Positions 17,701 to 25,047 of a stretch of 64,000 nt of DNA are shown in pieces. Under the pieces are notes generated by a model. That model was given only the letters and a program-made list of their open reading frames with translations. It did not search any database and was not told the DNA's origin. Source of the stretch: Pseudomonas sp. PDM04 (lineage in GTDB: Bacteria; Pseudomonadota; Gammaproteobacteria; Pseudomonadales; Pseudomonadaceae); the NCBI RefSeq assembly GCF_014851765.1, contig NZ_JACVAI010000005.1, positions 186,001 to 250,000 on the forward strand, read 5' to 3'. Both the position numbers and the translations under genes were made by a program. Numbering within the stretch: the stretch's first letter is position 1; each line of letters starts with the position of its first letter.

Positions 17701-17968
17701 CCTGATGATTGGCGGGCATCTGCGCGGTCGTCGCGAAGTCTGGCTGATGGGCGCGGCGTTGATCGGCGTGGTGGTCGCCAAGCTGTTCTTTGTCGAACTG
17801 AGCAACCGTGGCGGACTCGCCCGGATCGTCTCGTTTATCGGTGTCGGGGTGCTGCTGTTGGTGGTGGGCTATTTCGCCCCGTTGCCGCCCAAGCGTGCCG
17901 GCGTTGCGCATGATGGCGCAGCCAACGCCGAAAAACCGGGCCCGCAAACCGAAGGAGTGTCGTCTTGA
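14753..17968 (+). CDS. DUF2339 giant multi-pass membrane protein
   Basis: This 1071-residue protein begins with a hydrophobic, glycine-zipper-like segment (FMLIGLVLGWMLDESFSDALLGALLGLGIGQ). A short coiled-coil-like region and a proline- and alanine-rich linker follow (to about residue 145). The rest is some 25 or more predicted membrane spans, with only short loops such as RRKLREMGDAPEVEDRE (about 368-384). This architecture is DUF2339. Function is unknown, and an envelope role is only inferred. It is cotranscribed with the DUF3999 gene, whose TTG start overlaps its stop. Such a fixed pair suggests one membrane plus periplasm complex. Confidence 0.9.
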   Translation: MQWMFMLIGLVLGWMLDESFSDALLGALLGLGIGQAIRIHRLDSQATQQRVLLEQAQATLNALQQRLAVLEVAGVPAPAPVEVPLASEPAVSPVFTLDDIADSAPALVWELPPELEPDAATTATPRRPLSDDAWTREPAAPRAPNVIERALAGARNWLLGGNTVLRVGVVLLFLGLAFLLRYATEGLVVPLELRYAGVAAAALALLALGWWLRQRNPHYALMLQGTGIGVLYLTVFAAMRLHPLLDPTAAFGLLVAVTVFSAVLAITQDSLALACAAALGGFAAPILTSSGTGSHVALFSYFALLNAGILAIAWFKAWRPLNVIGFVGTFGIGFTWGLRSYTAELLWSTEPFLILFFLMYLAIGLLFARRKLREMGDAPEVEDREALLRRSARKGDYVDGTLLFGPPLVGFGLQFALIQHLPFAAAFSALALGMLYMALARVLFTGRTLLLAETCLALGVIFTSLAIPLGLDARWTTAAWAVEGAGIFWLGLRQKRPLARAFALLLQLGSTLAFLGELRAGDTSLIAGAPLGALLLGVALLFSFHQLHKASPGQASAWEQRGRPVLAGLGLTFLYLLAPLFFLIHGTAIAWALAGVVTLFAGLRLPSRTFLLCGFAVQFLGGALFVVAGSDFLASLASEGLRPLAHGRFWTPWVLGLAAGVGAWRLQQERPVAVLNQRLSAVLLLWGAGAWALAWGSEVLRFAPADLQATLLLAVAALSVALWAVLALRLEWPALGLLGTVLIPVAGVILLAAWHSRYHPAADFAWLAWAAVFGVHFISLRRLAPMLPARALSIAHVLGVWLLIGVLALELRFGLLLLAEQYNAWRWLGWAILPSLYLVLMASPRHWPWPVSAYPREYRLYAAAPLALLMLGWFWLANSFSSGAAEPLPYVPLLNPLELGLLFALFGVYVWALSAAPQLAMRKDCVEYATQLIAGVSLFAFFTPMVNRTAHHWGGVPFELDALLASMQVQAGLSIVWTLMALSLMIGGHLRGRREVWLMGAALIGVVVAKLFFVELSNRGGLARIVSFIGVGVLLLVVGYFAPLPPKRAGVAHDGAANAEKPGPQTEGVSS

Positions 17969-19338
17969 GTCAGAAGTTGAACCGTGTCTGGTGGGGCGCC
18001 GTTGCCCTGGCTGTCGCGCTGTCGATCAACGCCCAGGAACAGCCCGCGGACTTTGCCACGCACGTGCCGTTGAGCCTGAGCGGCGAGGGCCCCTGGTATC
18101 GCCTCGAATTGCCCCTGACTGTGCAATTGAAGGCGCAGCAGAGTGACCTGAGCGACGTACGGGTGTTCAACGCGGCGGGCGAGGCCCAGGCCTATGCCCT
18201 GGCACGGGAAAGTGCGCAGGTCAGTGAACAGCGTGAGCTGACCGACGTGAAGTGGTTTGCGCTGTATAACGCCGCCGACGACACCGAGCGCGCGCCGAGC
18301 GTGCGGGTGCAATCGAACGCTAACGGCGCGTTGGTTGAAGTGCAGCCAGCGAGTCAGCTGGAAGCCGGTGAAGAGGTGCTGCGCGGCTGGCTGCTCGATG
18401 CCAGCGCGATCAAGGCGCCGTTGCAGCAGCTGATCATCGACTGGACCAGCGAGCGCGATGGCTTCCAGCGTTTCAGCATCGAAGCCAGCGACGACTTGCA
18501 GCATTGGCAGGCGTGGGGCGACGGACAGGTGGCGCGGCTGACGTTCGCCGACGAGCGGGTCGAACAGCACGAAGTGGGCTTGCCGGGGCAACCCGCGCGG
18601 TATCTGCGCCTGCTGTGGAGCACGCCGAATTCGGCACCGACGCTGACGTCCGCGCAACTGCAAAGCGCCACCGCGCGCAGCGTGCCGCTGCCCTTGGTGT
18701 GGTCGCCAGCGCTGGCGGGTGCCCGCGAAAAGGCCGGGGAGTACACCTGGCAGTTGCCGACGCAGGTGAATGTCGAGCGCCTGCAGGTCGAGCTGGGTCA
18801 GCCCAACAGCCTGGCGCCAGTGATCCTGTACGGACGGCTGGACAGTCGCCGGCCGTGGCAGGTGTTGAGCAGCGGCTTGCTCTATCGCCTGACCCAGGGC
18901 GGTCAGGAGGTGGTGCAGAACGAGCTGCAGGTGCCGGGACGAACCGTGCAGCAGGTGAAGTTGATCGTCGACGAGCGCGGCGGCGGCCTGGGCGAGCAGG
19001 CGCCCAGCGTGAAGTTTGCCGTGCGCGCCACGCAGCTGGTGTTCCTGGCGCGCGGCGCCGGGCCCTACCGGTTGGCGTTGGGCAATGCGACGGTGAAGAC
19101 GGCGAACCTGCCGTTGACGACGCTGATTCCGGATTACAGCGCAGGCCGTTGGGCGGCATTGGGTCGGGCCACGGTGGATGGCGAAGTGGCGACCACGCCG
19201 ACGTCAACGGCAGTGGGGGCGGCATCCACTGACACCGACTGGAAGACATTCGGCTTGTGGGCGGTGTTGCTGCTGAGTGTGCTGTTCCTGGCGGCGATGG
19301 CCTTCAGTCTGCTGCGCAAGCCTGCCATCAAGCCTTGA
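17965..19338 (+). CDS. DUF3999 exported and membrane-anchored protein
   Basis: This 457-residue protein has a signal peptide (VWWGAVALAVALSINAQEQ). A long beta-rich region follows, including discoidin-like phrases (FQRFSIEASDDLQHWQAWGDG and later LQVELGQPNSLAPVILYGR). One C-terminal membrane helix (about 428-449, FGLWAVLLLSVLFLAAMAFSLL) ends in a short basic tail. This is the DUF3999 arrangement: a large periplasmic domain tethered to the inner membrane. The start is TTG at 17965, overlapping the DUF2339 stop, with a GAAGGAG ribosome site eight bases upstream. Function unknown; a glucan- or wall-binding role is a guess from the discoidin-like look. Confidence 0.87.
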   Translation: MSQKLNRVWWGAVALAVALSINAQEQPADFATHVPLSLSGEGPWYRLELPLTVQLKAQQSDLSDVRVFNAAGEAQAYALARESAQVSEQRELTDVKWFALYNAADDTERAPSVRVQSNANGALVEVQPASQLEAGEEVLRGWLLDASAIKAPLQQLIIDWTSERDGFQRFSIEASDDLQHWQAWGDGQVARLTFADERVEQHEVGLPGQPARYLRLLWSTPNSAPTLTSAQLQSATARSVPLPLVWSPALAGAREKAGEYTWQLPTQVNVERLQVELGQPNSLAPVILYGRLDSRRPWQVLSSGLLYRLTQGGQEVVQNELQVPGRTVQQVKLIVDERGGGLGEQAPSVKFAVRATQLVFLARGAGPYRLALGNATVKTANLPLTTLIPDYSAGRWAALGRATVDGEVATTPTSTAVGAASTDTDWKTFGLWAVLLLSVLFLAAMAFSLLRKPAIKP

Positions 19339-19357
19339 GGCGGGTGCTGCGCACCCA

Positions 19358-19420
19358 TTCGCGAGCAGGCTCGCTCCCACAGGGGAATGCACAATCCCGT
19401 GGGCGCGAGCCTGTTCGTGA
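19358..19420. repeat. REPIN with a decayed right half
   Basis: An intact inverted REP (19358-19380) faces a diverged copy at 19399-19420, in which GTGGGCGCGAGCCTGTTCGTG carries several substitutions. Confidence 0.8.
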
Positions 19421-19576
19421 AAGCGATCTGCCGGTCGGTAAACGTGTCGGTTTCGAACTACGCTGAACCCGGTGCATGAACTCTCTTTGGCGTATCACGT
19501 CTGATAGGAGGAAATGCGCCTCGACTCGCGCTAAACTGCGCGGGTTTTTAGCCCCCCCATTCAACCGGAGCCGTCC

Positions 19577-20587
19577 ATGTCCCGCGTTACCCTGAGTCGC
19601 TATTTGATTGAGCAGACCCGCAGCAACAACACTCCTGCCGATCTGCGCTTCCTGATCGAAGTGGTGGCGCGTGCCTGCAAGGAGATCAGCCACGCCGTGT
19701 CCAAGGGCGCCCTGGGCGGTGTTCTGGGCAGCATGGGCACTGAAAACGTCCAAGGCGAAGTGCAGAAGAAACTCGACGTGATCTCCAACGAGATCCTGCT
19801 CGAAGCCAACGAATGGGGTGGTCACCTGGCCGGCATGGCGTCCGAGGAAATGGACAACGCCTACCAGATCCCGGGCAAGTACCCGAAAGGCGCGTACCTG
19901 CTGGTGTTCGACCCACTGGACGGCTCGTCGAACATCGACATCAACGCGCCGGTCGGCACCATCTTCTCGGTGCTGCGTTGCCCAAGCGAATACCTGAGCC
20001 AGAACGAAGCCCTGAACGAAAAGGCCTTCCTGCAGCCAGGCACCCAGCAAGTGGCCGCCGGCTACGCCATCTACGGCCCGCAGACCATGCTGGTGCTGAC
20101 CCTGGGCGACGGCGTCAAAGGCTTCACCCTGGACCGTGAAATGGGCAGCTTCGTGCTGACTCACGAAGACATCAAGATCCCGGAGTCCACCCAGGAATTC
20201 GCGATCAACATGTCCAACCAGCGTCATTGGGAAGCGCCGGTACAACGCTACGTTGGCGAATTGCTGGCGGGTGAAGAAGGTCCGCTGAAAAAGAACTACA
20301 ACATGCGCTGGGTCGCCGCGATGGTGGCCGACGTGCACCGCATCCTGACCCGTGGCGGTCTGTTCATGTACCCGCGCGACAGCCGCGAGCCGTCGAAGCC
20401 GGGCAAGCTGCGCCTGATGTACGAAGCCAACCCGATGTCGTTCCTGGTCGAGCAGGCCGGTGGCGCGTCCACCAACGGCCATCAGCGCATCCTCGACATT
20501 CAGCCTGAAGGCCTGCACCAGCGTTGTGCGGTGTTCCTCGGTTCGAAAGAAGAAGTGGCTCGCGCCACGGCCTACCACCAGGAGTAA
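19577..20587 (+). CDS. fbp: Fructose-1,6-bisphosphatase, class 1
   Basis: This 336-residue gluconeogenic phosphatase converts fructose-1,6-bisphosphate to fructose-6-phosphate. The metal-site motif FDPLDGSSNIDINAPVGT (about residues 113-130) and the substrate loop around LRLMYEANPMSFLVEQAGG are intact. The N-terminus (MSRVTLSRYLIEQTR) is typical and the length is normal. The enzyme is essential for growth on organic acids and amino acids, which suits the hut pathway nearby. The next gene (DUF924) starts three bases after its stop, so they share a transcript. Confidence 0.97.
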   Translation: MSRVTLSRYLIEQTRSNNTPADLRFLIEVVARACKEISHAVSKGALGGVLGSMGTENVQGEVQKKLDVISNEILLEANEWGGHLAGMASEEMDNAYQIPGKYPKGAYLLVFDPLDGSSNIDINAPVGTIFSVLRCPSEYLSQNEALNEKAFLQPGTQQVAAGYAIYGPQTMLVLTLGDGVKGFTLDREMGSFVLTHEDIKIPESTQEFAINMSNQRHWEAPVQRYVGELLAGEEGPLKKNYNMRWVAAMVADVHRILTRGGLFMYPRDSREPSKPGKLRLMYEANPMSFLVEQAGGASTNGHQRILDIQPEGLHQRCAVFLGSKEEVARATAYHQE

Positions 20588-20590
20588 GCC

Positions 20591-21193
20591 ATGACCGCGC
20601 CCTGGCAGCCGTTGCTCGACTGGTGGTTCGGAACGTCCGGATCAGCGAAGGAAGTGGCGGCACAGAAGGGCAAGTTGTGGTTCGGCAAGCGTGACAGCCA
20701 GGACCTCGAAGCGCGCGAGCGTTTCGGGGAATGGGTGGAGCAGGCACTGGCCGGCGGATTGACCGACTGGGCGCAACGCCCCGAAGGTTGGCTGGCCCTG
20801 GTGCTGTTGCTCGATCAACTGCCGCGCATGCTCTTTCGCGACTGCGCCAAGGCCTTTTCCGGTGACAGCAGGGCCCAGGCCCTGGTGGCGCAAGGCATTG
20901 CCGCCGATTTCGACCGGCAATTGCAGCCGATCCAGCGGGTGTTCATCTATCTGGTGCTCGAGCACTGCGAACACCTGGCGGTGCAAAACGAATGCATCTC
21001 GCGCTACATCGACCTGCTGCAGCAACAGCCGGAAGATGATCGGGCGCTGTTTGCCGATTATCTCGACTACGCAGAAAAGCATCAGAAGGTGATCGCGCAG
21101 TTTGGACGGTTTCCCCATCGCAATGCGGTGTTGGGGCGCGAATCTACGGCTGAGGAGTTGGTGTTTCTGGCGAAGCCGGGTTCTCGTTTCTAG
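20591..21193 (+). CDS. DUF924 family protein
   Basis: This 200-residue all-helical protein matches the DUF924 pattern: LLDWWFGTSG at the start, KLWFGKRDSQDLEARERFGEWVEQAL, then WLALVLLLDQLPRMLFRDCAKAFSGD. A TPR-like fold is expected. No enzymatic role is established. Coupling to fbp (3-base gap) is conserved in pseudomonads as far as I recall, hinting at a sugar-phosphate connection. Its last 50 bases overlap the 3' end of the toxin gene on the other strand. Confidence 0.87.
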   Translation: MTAPWQPLLDWWFGTSGSAKEVAAQKGKLWFGKRDSQDLEARERFGEWVEQALAGGLTDWAQRPEGWLALVLLLDQLPRMLFRDCAKAFSGDSRAQALVAQGIAADFDRQLQPIQRVFIYLVLEHCEHLAVQNECISRYIDLLQQQPEDDRALFADYLDYAEKHQKVIAQFGRFPHRNAVLGRESTAEELVFLAKPGSRF

Positions 21194-21518
21194 GTGTTTG
21201 CAGCAACCGCTTCATCAGCAGTGTCGGCAGGTCTTTTCGCGTATCAGCGATGATGTGGACATAGACACTCTGCCCCCGAACCTCATAGATAACCCGGTTC
21301 ATTCCTGAGAGAACTTGCCTGTACTGGCAAAGATTGAGTCTCTCGATCTCTGGCGGAATCGATCCTGAAAGAGGCTGCGTCCCCAAGTCGCGGATAGCTG
21401 TTTTGAGGCTGGCGTAAGTGGTTTGCCAGGTCTGGGGCGAGAACTGTTTGACTATGTAAGCGCGTAGTTCTTTCAAATCAATCTCAGCGGTCTGAAGAAT
21501 GACGACCTTCAAACTCAT
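21144..21518 (-). CDS. RelE/ParE-type toxin of a type II toxin-antitoxin pair
   Basis: This 124-residue protein has the ParE/RelE fold signature: an N-terminal strand and helix (LKVVILQTAEIDLKELRAYI), a basic middle (NLCQYRQVLSGMNRVIYEVRG) and a terminal strand (SVYVHIIADTRKDLPTLL). RelE-type members cut mRNA in the ribosome; ParE-type members poison gyrase. The sequence alone does not decide between these. Usual members are 90-105 residues. The extra Pro/Thr-rich tail (after about residue 108) is encoded across the antisense 3' end of the DUF924 gene. The antitoxin stop overlaps its start (ATGA). Local GC content is visibly lower than in neighbours, suggesting acquisition. Confidence 0.87.
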   Translation of the reverse strand: MSLKVVILQTAEIDLKELRAYIVKQFSPQTWQTTYASLKTAIRDLGTQPLSGSIPPEIERLNLCQYRQVLSGMNRVIYEVRGQSVYVHIIADTRKDLPTLLMKRLLQTPRNENPASPETPTPQP

Positions 21519-21787
21519 TGATGATCGGCCTTATCCAGATCAGCGAAAACTTCTTCAGCGTCACGAAACCTGCCTTCTTCAATTTCGCGATTTCCCAAGG
21601 CCAGGAGTTTGAGCAAAGCCATTGTGGCTTCTTGCTCTTCAAAACTTTTCACATCCATCACCACCAGCTTCGCTTCACCGTTTTGGGTGATAACCAAAGG
21701 CTCGCGGCTTTCTGTGAGGGTTTTGACGATCTCGGCGGTGTGGCTTTTCAGGTAGCTGATGGGCTTGATTTGAGATGACAGCTTCAT
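21515..21787 (-). CDS. Phd/YefM-type antitoxin
   Basis: This 90-residue protein has the Phd/YefM DNA-binding module (ISYLKSHTAEIVKTLTESREPLVITQNGEAKLVVMDVKSFEE, about residues 11-53), then a helical, acidic C-terminus that would wrap the toxin. It should bind its own promoter as a dimer and repress the pair. A perfect 16-base palindrome sits in that promoter. It is the first gene of the two-gene operon, with ATGA overlap to the toxin. Confidence 0.92.
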   Translation of the reverse strand: MKLSSQIKPISYLKSHTAEIVKTLTESREPLVITQNGEAKLVVMDVKSFEEQEATMALLKLLALGNREIEEGRFRDAEEVFADLDKADHQ

Positions 21788-21814
21788 GGCAGGCAGCCTC
21801 GCCAGATTGAATAG

Positions 21815-21848
21815 GACTGAGTTTAGTCTTAATTAAGACTAGCGTCAT
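21815..21848 (-). promoter_or_regulatory. Autoregulated promoter/operator of the toxin-antitoxin pair
   Basis: On the minus strand, ATGACG (-35) and TAAACT (-10) are 17 bases apart. The perfect palindrome AGTCTTAATTAAGACT (21825-21840) fills the spacer. A second GACT/AGTC half-site pair (21815-21828) overlaps the -10, giving three half-sites for cooperative antitoxin or toxin-antitoxin binding. Confidence 0.75.
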
Positions 21849-21908
21849 TGGGGGCCTGATCAGTGGCCTTGAGGCTGGGCCCGCTCGCGACAGGCCCGCA
21901 AGTGCGCC

Positions 21909-23801
21909 TTAGATTCTGAAGCTCCCCACCAGATGCTTCAGCCGCGCCGCCTGTTGTTCAAGGTCGGCGCAGGCGCGCAGGGTGGCCTGCAGGTTCTCCA
22001 CACCTTCCTGGTTCAGCGTGTTGATCTCGTTGATGTCGACGTTGATCGATTCAACCACGGCGGTCTGTTCTTCGGTCGCGGTGGCCACGGACTGGTTCAT
22101 GCCGTCGATTTCGCCGATGCGCTGGGTCACGCTGCTCAGGCGTTCGCCGGCCTGGTTGGCGATGCCGACGCTGCTTTCGCTCTGGCGCTGGCTGTCGGTC
22201 ATGGTGCTCACGGCTTCGCGGGCGCCGACCTGCAGTTCCTCGATCATCTTCTGCACTTGCTGCGCCGAATCCTGGGTGCGGTGCGCGAGGTTGCGCACTT
22301 CGTCGGCGACCACGGCAAAACCGCGCCCGGCTTCGCCGGCTCGGGCTGCTTCGATGGCGGCGTTCAACGCCAGCAGGTTGGTCTGCTGGGAGATGCTGGT
22401 GATCACTTCCAGAATCTGTCCGATGTTGACGGTGTTGCTGTTGAGCGTCTCGATGTTGCCGCAGGAATCGCTGATCTTCGCCGACAGCTGATGCATGGCC
22501 GTGATGGTTTTATCCACCGTCTGCTGACCGTCTTCGGCCAGGGCCCGGGCATCGCTCGAATGCTGCGAAGCGAGGGCGGCATTCTGGGCAATTTCCTGGG
22601 CGGCGGCGCCGAGCTGGTTGATTGCTGCGGCGACGCTGCTGGTGCGCGAGGCCTGCTGGTCGGAGTTGAACATCGACGAATTGGAGGCCGCCACCACGCG
22701 CAGCGCCACTTCGTTGACCTGGCCGGTGGCCGAGGACACTTCGCGGATCGAGGTGTGGATACGTTCGACGAATCGGTTGAACGACAGCCCCAGTGCGCCG
22801 AATTCGTCATGGCCGTGGATCGTCAGGCGTTTGGTCAGGTCGCCTTCACCTTCGGCGATGTCATGCATGGCGCGGCCCATGGTCAGCAGCGGCTGCATCA
22901 GGAAGCTGATCAGCAGGCCCAGCAAGGTGATGATGATCACCACCGCAATCACCATGGCGACGATCGCCGAGGTGCGGAACTCGCTGAGCATGGCGAACGC
23001 CGTGTCCTGGTCCAGTACCAGCGCCACGTACCAGTCGGCCGAGGGCACGCCGTTGACGTGGGTGAAGGAGATGAACTGGCGCTTGCCATCGATTTCCACC
23101 TCTTTCATGCCCGGGCTGACTTTCGGAGTGTCGTTCGGGTAAGCCTCGGCCAGGCTCTTGAGCACCAGTTTGCTGTCGGGGTGAATCAGGATTTTGCCGT
23201 CGGCGCCGACGATGAAGGCATGACCGTGACCGCCGAAGTTCAGCGAGTTGATGATCGCGCTGACGCTCGAGAGGTCGATGTCGGCCCCGGCGACACCGAT
23301 CATCTGGCCCTGACGCTGCACCGGGGTGGCGATGGTGATGACCAGCTTGCCGGACGAGGCGGCGATGTAGGGTTCGGTGACGATGGTCTGTTGCGCACTG
23401 TTGGCCGCCTTGTACCAGCCACGGGCGCGCGGATCGTAATCCGCAGCGCGGTTACCCGCCGGGACCGAGAACATCACGCCATCGGTGCCGCCGAAGTAGC
23501 TCAGTTGAAAATTACCGGTGTAGGCGGGCAGGTCGATCACCCGTTTCAGGCTGCTCAGGGCGCTGCCATCGGCCGAGATCTGCTGCGACATCGATTGCAG
23601 CAGATGAATGCGGCTTTCCAGCCAGGTCTGGATGTTGCTGGTGGTCAGACTGCCGAGTTCCTGCATCGATGATTCGGTGCTGCTGCGCAGGGTCTGGCGC
23701 TGTTGGTAGTCGTTGAACAGGATGAAGCAGGCAAATGCAACGGCCACCACGAGGGCGGCAGCCAACAAGATTTTGTGGCTGAACTTCATGTTTCTGGTCA
23801 T
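21909..23801 (-). CDS. Methyl-accepting chemotaxis protein, dCache_1 amino-acid type (PctA-like)
   Basis: This 630-residue chemoreceptor has two membrane helices, at about 10-30 and just before the HAMP domain. The periplasmic dCache_1 domain between them carries the amino-acid motif: Tyr122, Arg127, Trp129 and Tyr130 in DYDPRARGWYKAA, and Asp174 in GVAGADIDLSS. The cytoplasmic part has HAMP, methylation helices and the signalling hairpin EAARAGEAGRGFAVVADEVRNLA. The N-terminus (MTRNMKFSHKILLAAALVV) resembles PctA/B/C of P. aeruginosa, so L-amino acids are the likely ligands. The next methionine four residues on is an alternative start. Confidence 0.93.
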   Translation of the reverse strand: MTRNMKFSHKILLAAALVVAVAFACFILFNDYQQRQTLRSSTESSMQELGSLTTSNIQTWLESRIHLLQSMSQQISADGSALSSLKRVIDLPAYTGNFQLSYFGGTDGVMFSVPAGNRAADYDPRARGWYKAANSAQQTIVTEPYIAASSGKLVITIATPVQRQGQMIGVAGADIDLSSVSAIINSLNFGGHGHAFIVGADGKILIHPDSKLVLKSLAEAYPNDTPKVSPGMKEVEIDGKRQFISFTHVNGVPSADWYVALVLDQDTAFAMLSEFRTSAIVAMVIAVVIIITLLGLLISFLMQPLLTMGRAMHDIAEGEGDLTKRLTIHGHDEFGALGLSFNRFVERIHTSIREVSSATGQVNEVALRVVAASNSSMFNSDQQASRTSSVAAAINQLGAAAQEIAQNAALASQHSSDARALAEDGQQTVDKTITAMHQLSAKISDSCGNIETLNSNTVNIGQILEVITSISQQTNLLALNAAIEAARAGEAGRGFAVVADEVRNLAHRTQDSAQQVQKMIEELQVGAREAVSTMTDSQRQSESSVGIANQAGERLSSVTQRIGEIDGMNQSVATATEEQTAVVESINVDINEINTLNQEGVENLQATLRACADLEQQAARLKHLVGSFRI

Positions 23802-24082
23802 TAAATGAACTACCGCGAAAGAACTAGTCAAGAAGGGCGCCAATTTGCCATAACAGAGGGCTTTGCGCTGCTTTTTTGTCGACTGGGCGGCGCCAAAGAT
23901 TAGGCGCATTTGGCCAAAGCCGACGAAATGCACAACAGCGCAGGAAAGTGGCTGATTTTTCGGCAAAAGGCAGACGAGCGGCCCAACAAATAGGCGGCCG
24001 GTCAGGGAACCCGAAGGGGGTTTTTACTTCTAAGCTTCTGCTTGGCAGTTTGCCATTCCCCCTTCGCTCCAGGAGTTTCACC

Positions 24083-24337
24083 ATGTCGCTGCGATTCGTC
24101 GCCCTGCTTTCGTTCTGCGTGTTGTTGGTCGCGTGTGGCAAGGTCAATCAGGAAAACTACTCCAAGCTGTCGGCGGGCATGGCCAAGGCCGAGGTTGAAG
24201 CCTTGCTCGGCAAACCCACCGACTGTTCGGGTGCGCTTGGCTTGTCCAGCTGTACCTGGGGCGACAAGAACAGCTTTATCAGCGTGCAGTACGCCGGTGA
24301 CAAAGTGATGATGTTTTCTGGCCAAGGCCTGAAGTAA
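24083..24337 (+). CDS. Small lipoprotein of unknown function
   Basis: This 84-residue protein has a lipoprotein signal (SLRFVALLSFCVLLVAC, lipobox LVAC with Cys18). A short globular part follows with KLSAGMAKAEVEALLGKPTDC, a motif shared by BamE/SmpA-like small lipoproteins, and two cysteines (in PTDC and SSC) that could form a disulfide. The ATG at 24083 has AGGAG eight bases upstream; the longer in-frame extension is not credible. The lipocalin gene follows 31 bases on, so the two are probably cotranscribed. The 281-base gap before it (23802-24082) shows no recognisable element. Confidence 0.8.
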   Translation: MSLRFVALLSFCVLLVACGKVNQENYSKLSAGMAKAEVEALLGKPTDCSGALGLSSCTWGDKNSFISVQYAGDKVMMFSGQGLK

Positions 24338-24368
24338 TCCGGGGCGTCATGCCCACGGGAGAAAAACA

Positions 24369-24938
24369 ATGAAGCAGTTACTGATCCTCCTTTTGGCCGG
24401 CCTGGTTTTGGCCGGCTGCGCTACTTCCGGCGAAGATCCGTTGGCGCCGAAAACCGTCAACAGCGTCAATCTGAAGAAGTATCAAGGGACCTGGTACGAG
24501 TTGGCGCGTTTGCCGATGTATTTCCAGCGCAACTGTGCGCAGTCCGAAGCGCATTACACCCTCAAGCCCGACGGCAACATCCTGGTGCTCAATCGCTGCC
24601 TCACTGCGGATTGGCAATGGGAAGAAGCCAAGGGCACGGCGTATCCACAGGTGCCCGGCAAGACCGACAAGTTGTGGGTCGAGTTCGATACCTGGTTTTC
24701 GCGGCTGCTTCCGGGCGTAGCGAAGGGCGAGTATTGGGTGTTGTTCGTCAGCGACGACTACAAGACTGCCATTGTCGGCGATCCGAGCCGCCGTTACCTG
24801 TGGCTGCTGTCGCGCACTCCGACGGTCAATGGCGTCGTGCGTGAAGAGCTGCTGAGCAAGGCCCGCCAGCAGGGTTACGACACCACGCGGTTGATCTGGC
24901 GTGCGACCGATACGCAGATGGCCAAGACGTCGAACTGA
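24369..24938 (+). CDS. blc: Outer-membrane lipocalin Blc
   Basis: This 189-residue lipoprotein has a lipobox LAGC (Cys18). The lipocalin signature GTWYELARLPMYFQRNC follows (about 39-55), then the barrel strands and the closing RYLWLLSRTP motif. Bacterial Blc binds lysophospholipids or fatty acids in its barrel and sits on the inner face of the outer membrane. The length matches E. coli Blc. It is the second gene after the small lipoprotein and before a REPIN that separates it from convergent hutF. Confidence 0.94.
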   Translation: MKQLLILLLAGLVLAGCATSGEDPLAPKTVNSVNLKKYQGTWYELARLPMYFQRNCAQSEAHYTLKPDGNILVLNRCLTADWQWEEAKGTAYPQVPGKTDKLWVEFDTWFSRLLPGVAKGEYWVLFVSDDYKTAIVGDPSRRYLWLLSRTPTVNGVVREELLSKARQQGYDTTRLIWRATDTQMAKTSN

Positions 24939-24952
24939 TCGCCTGTAACCCT

Positions 24953-25033
24953 GTGGGAGCGAGCCTGCTCGCGATGATCTGTCTGTGACACCTGTGTTGT
25001 CTGACATTCCATCGCGAGCAGGCTCGCTCCCAC
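24953..25033. repeat. REPIN between blc and hutF
   Basis: A forward REP (24953-24975) and an inverted REP (25011-25033), both near-perfect, lie between convergent genes. Confidence 0.92.
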
Positions 25034-25047
25034 CGTTTCATTTCGGG

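Noticed and set aside
15287..17947. 886-codon open frame antisense to the DUF2339 gene
   Set aside because: It is rich in Gln, Arg, His and Pro, as expected from the complement of Leu/Ala codons. It has no start signal and no motif, while the sense frame shows clean membrane helices.
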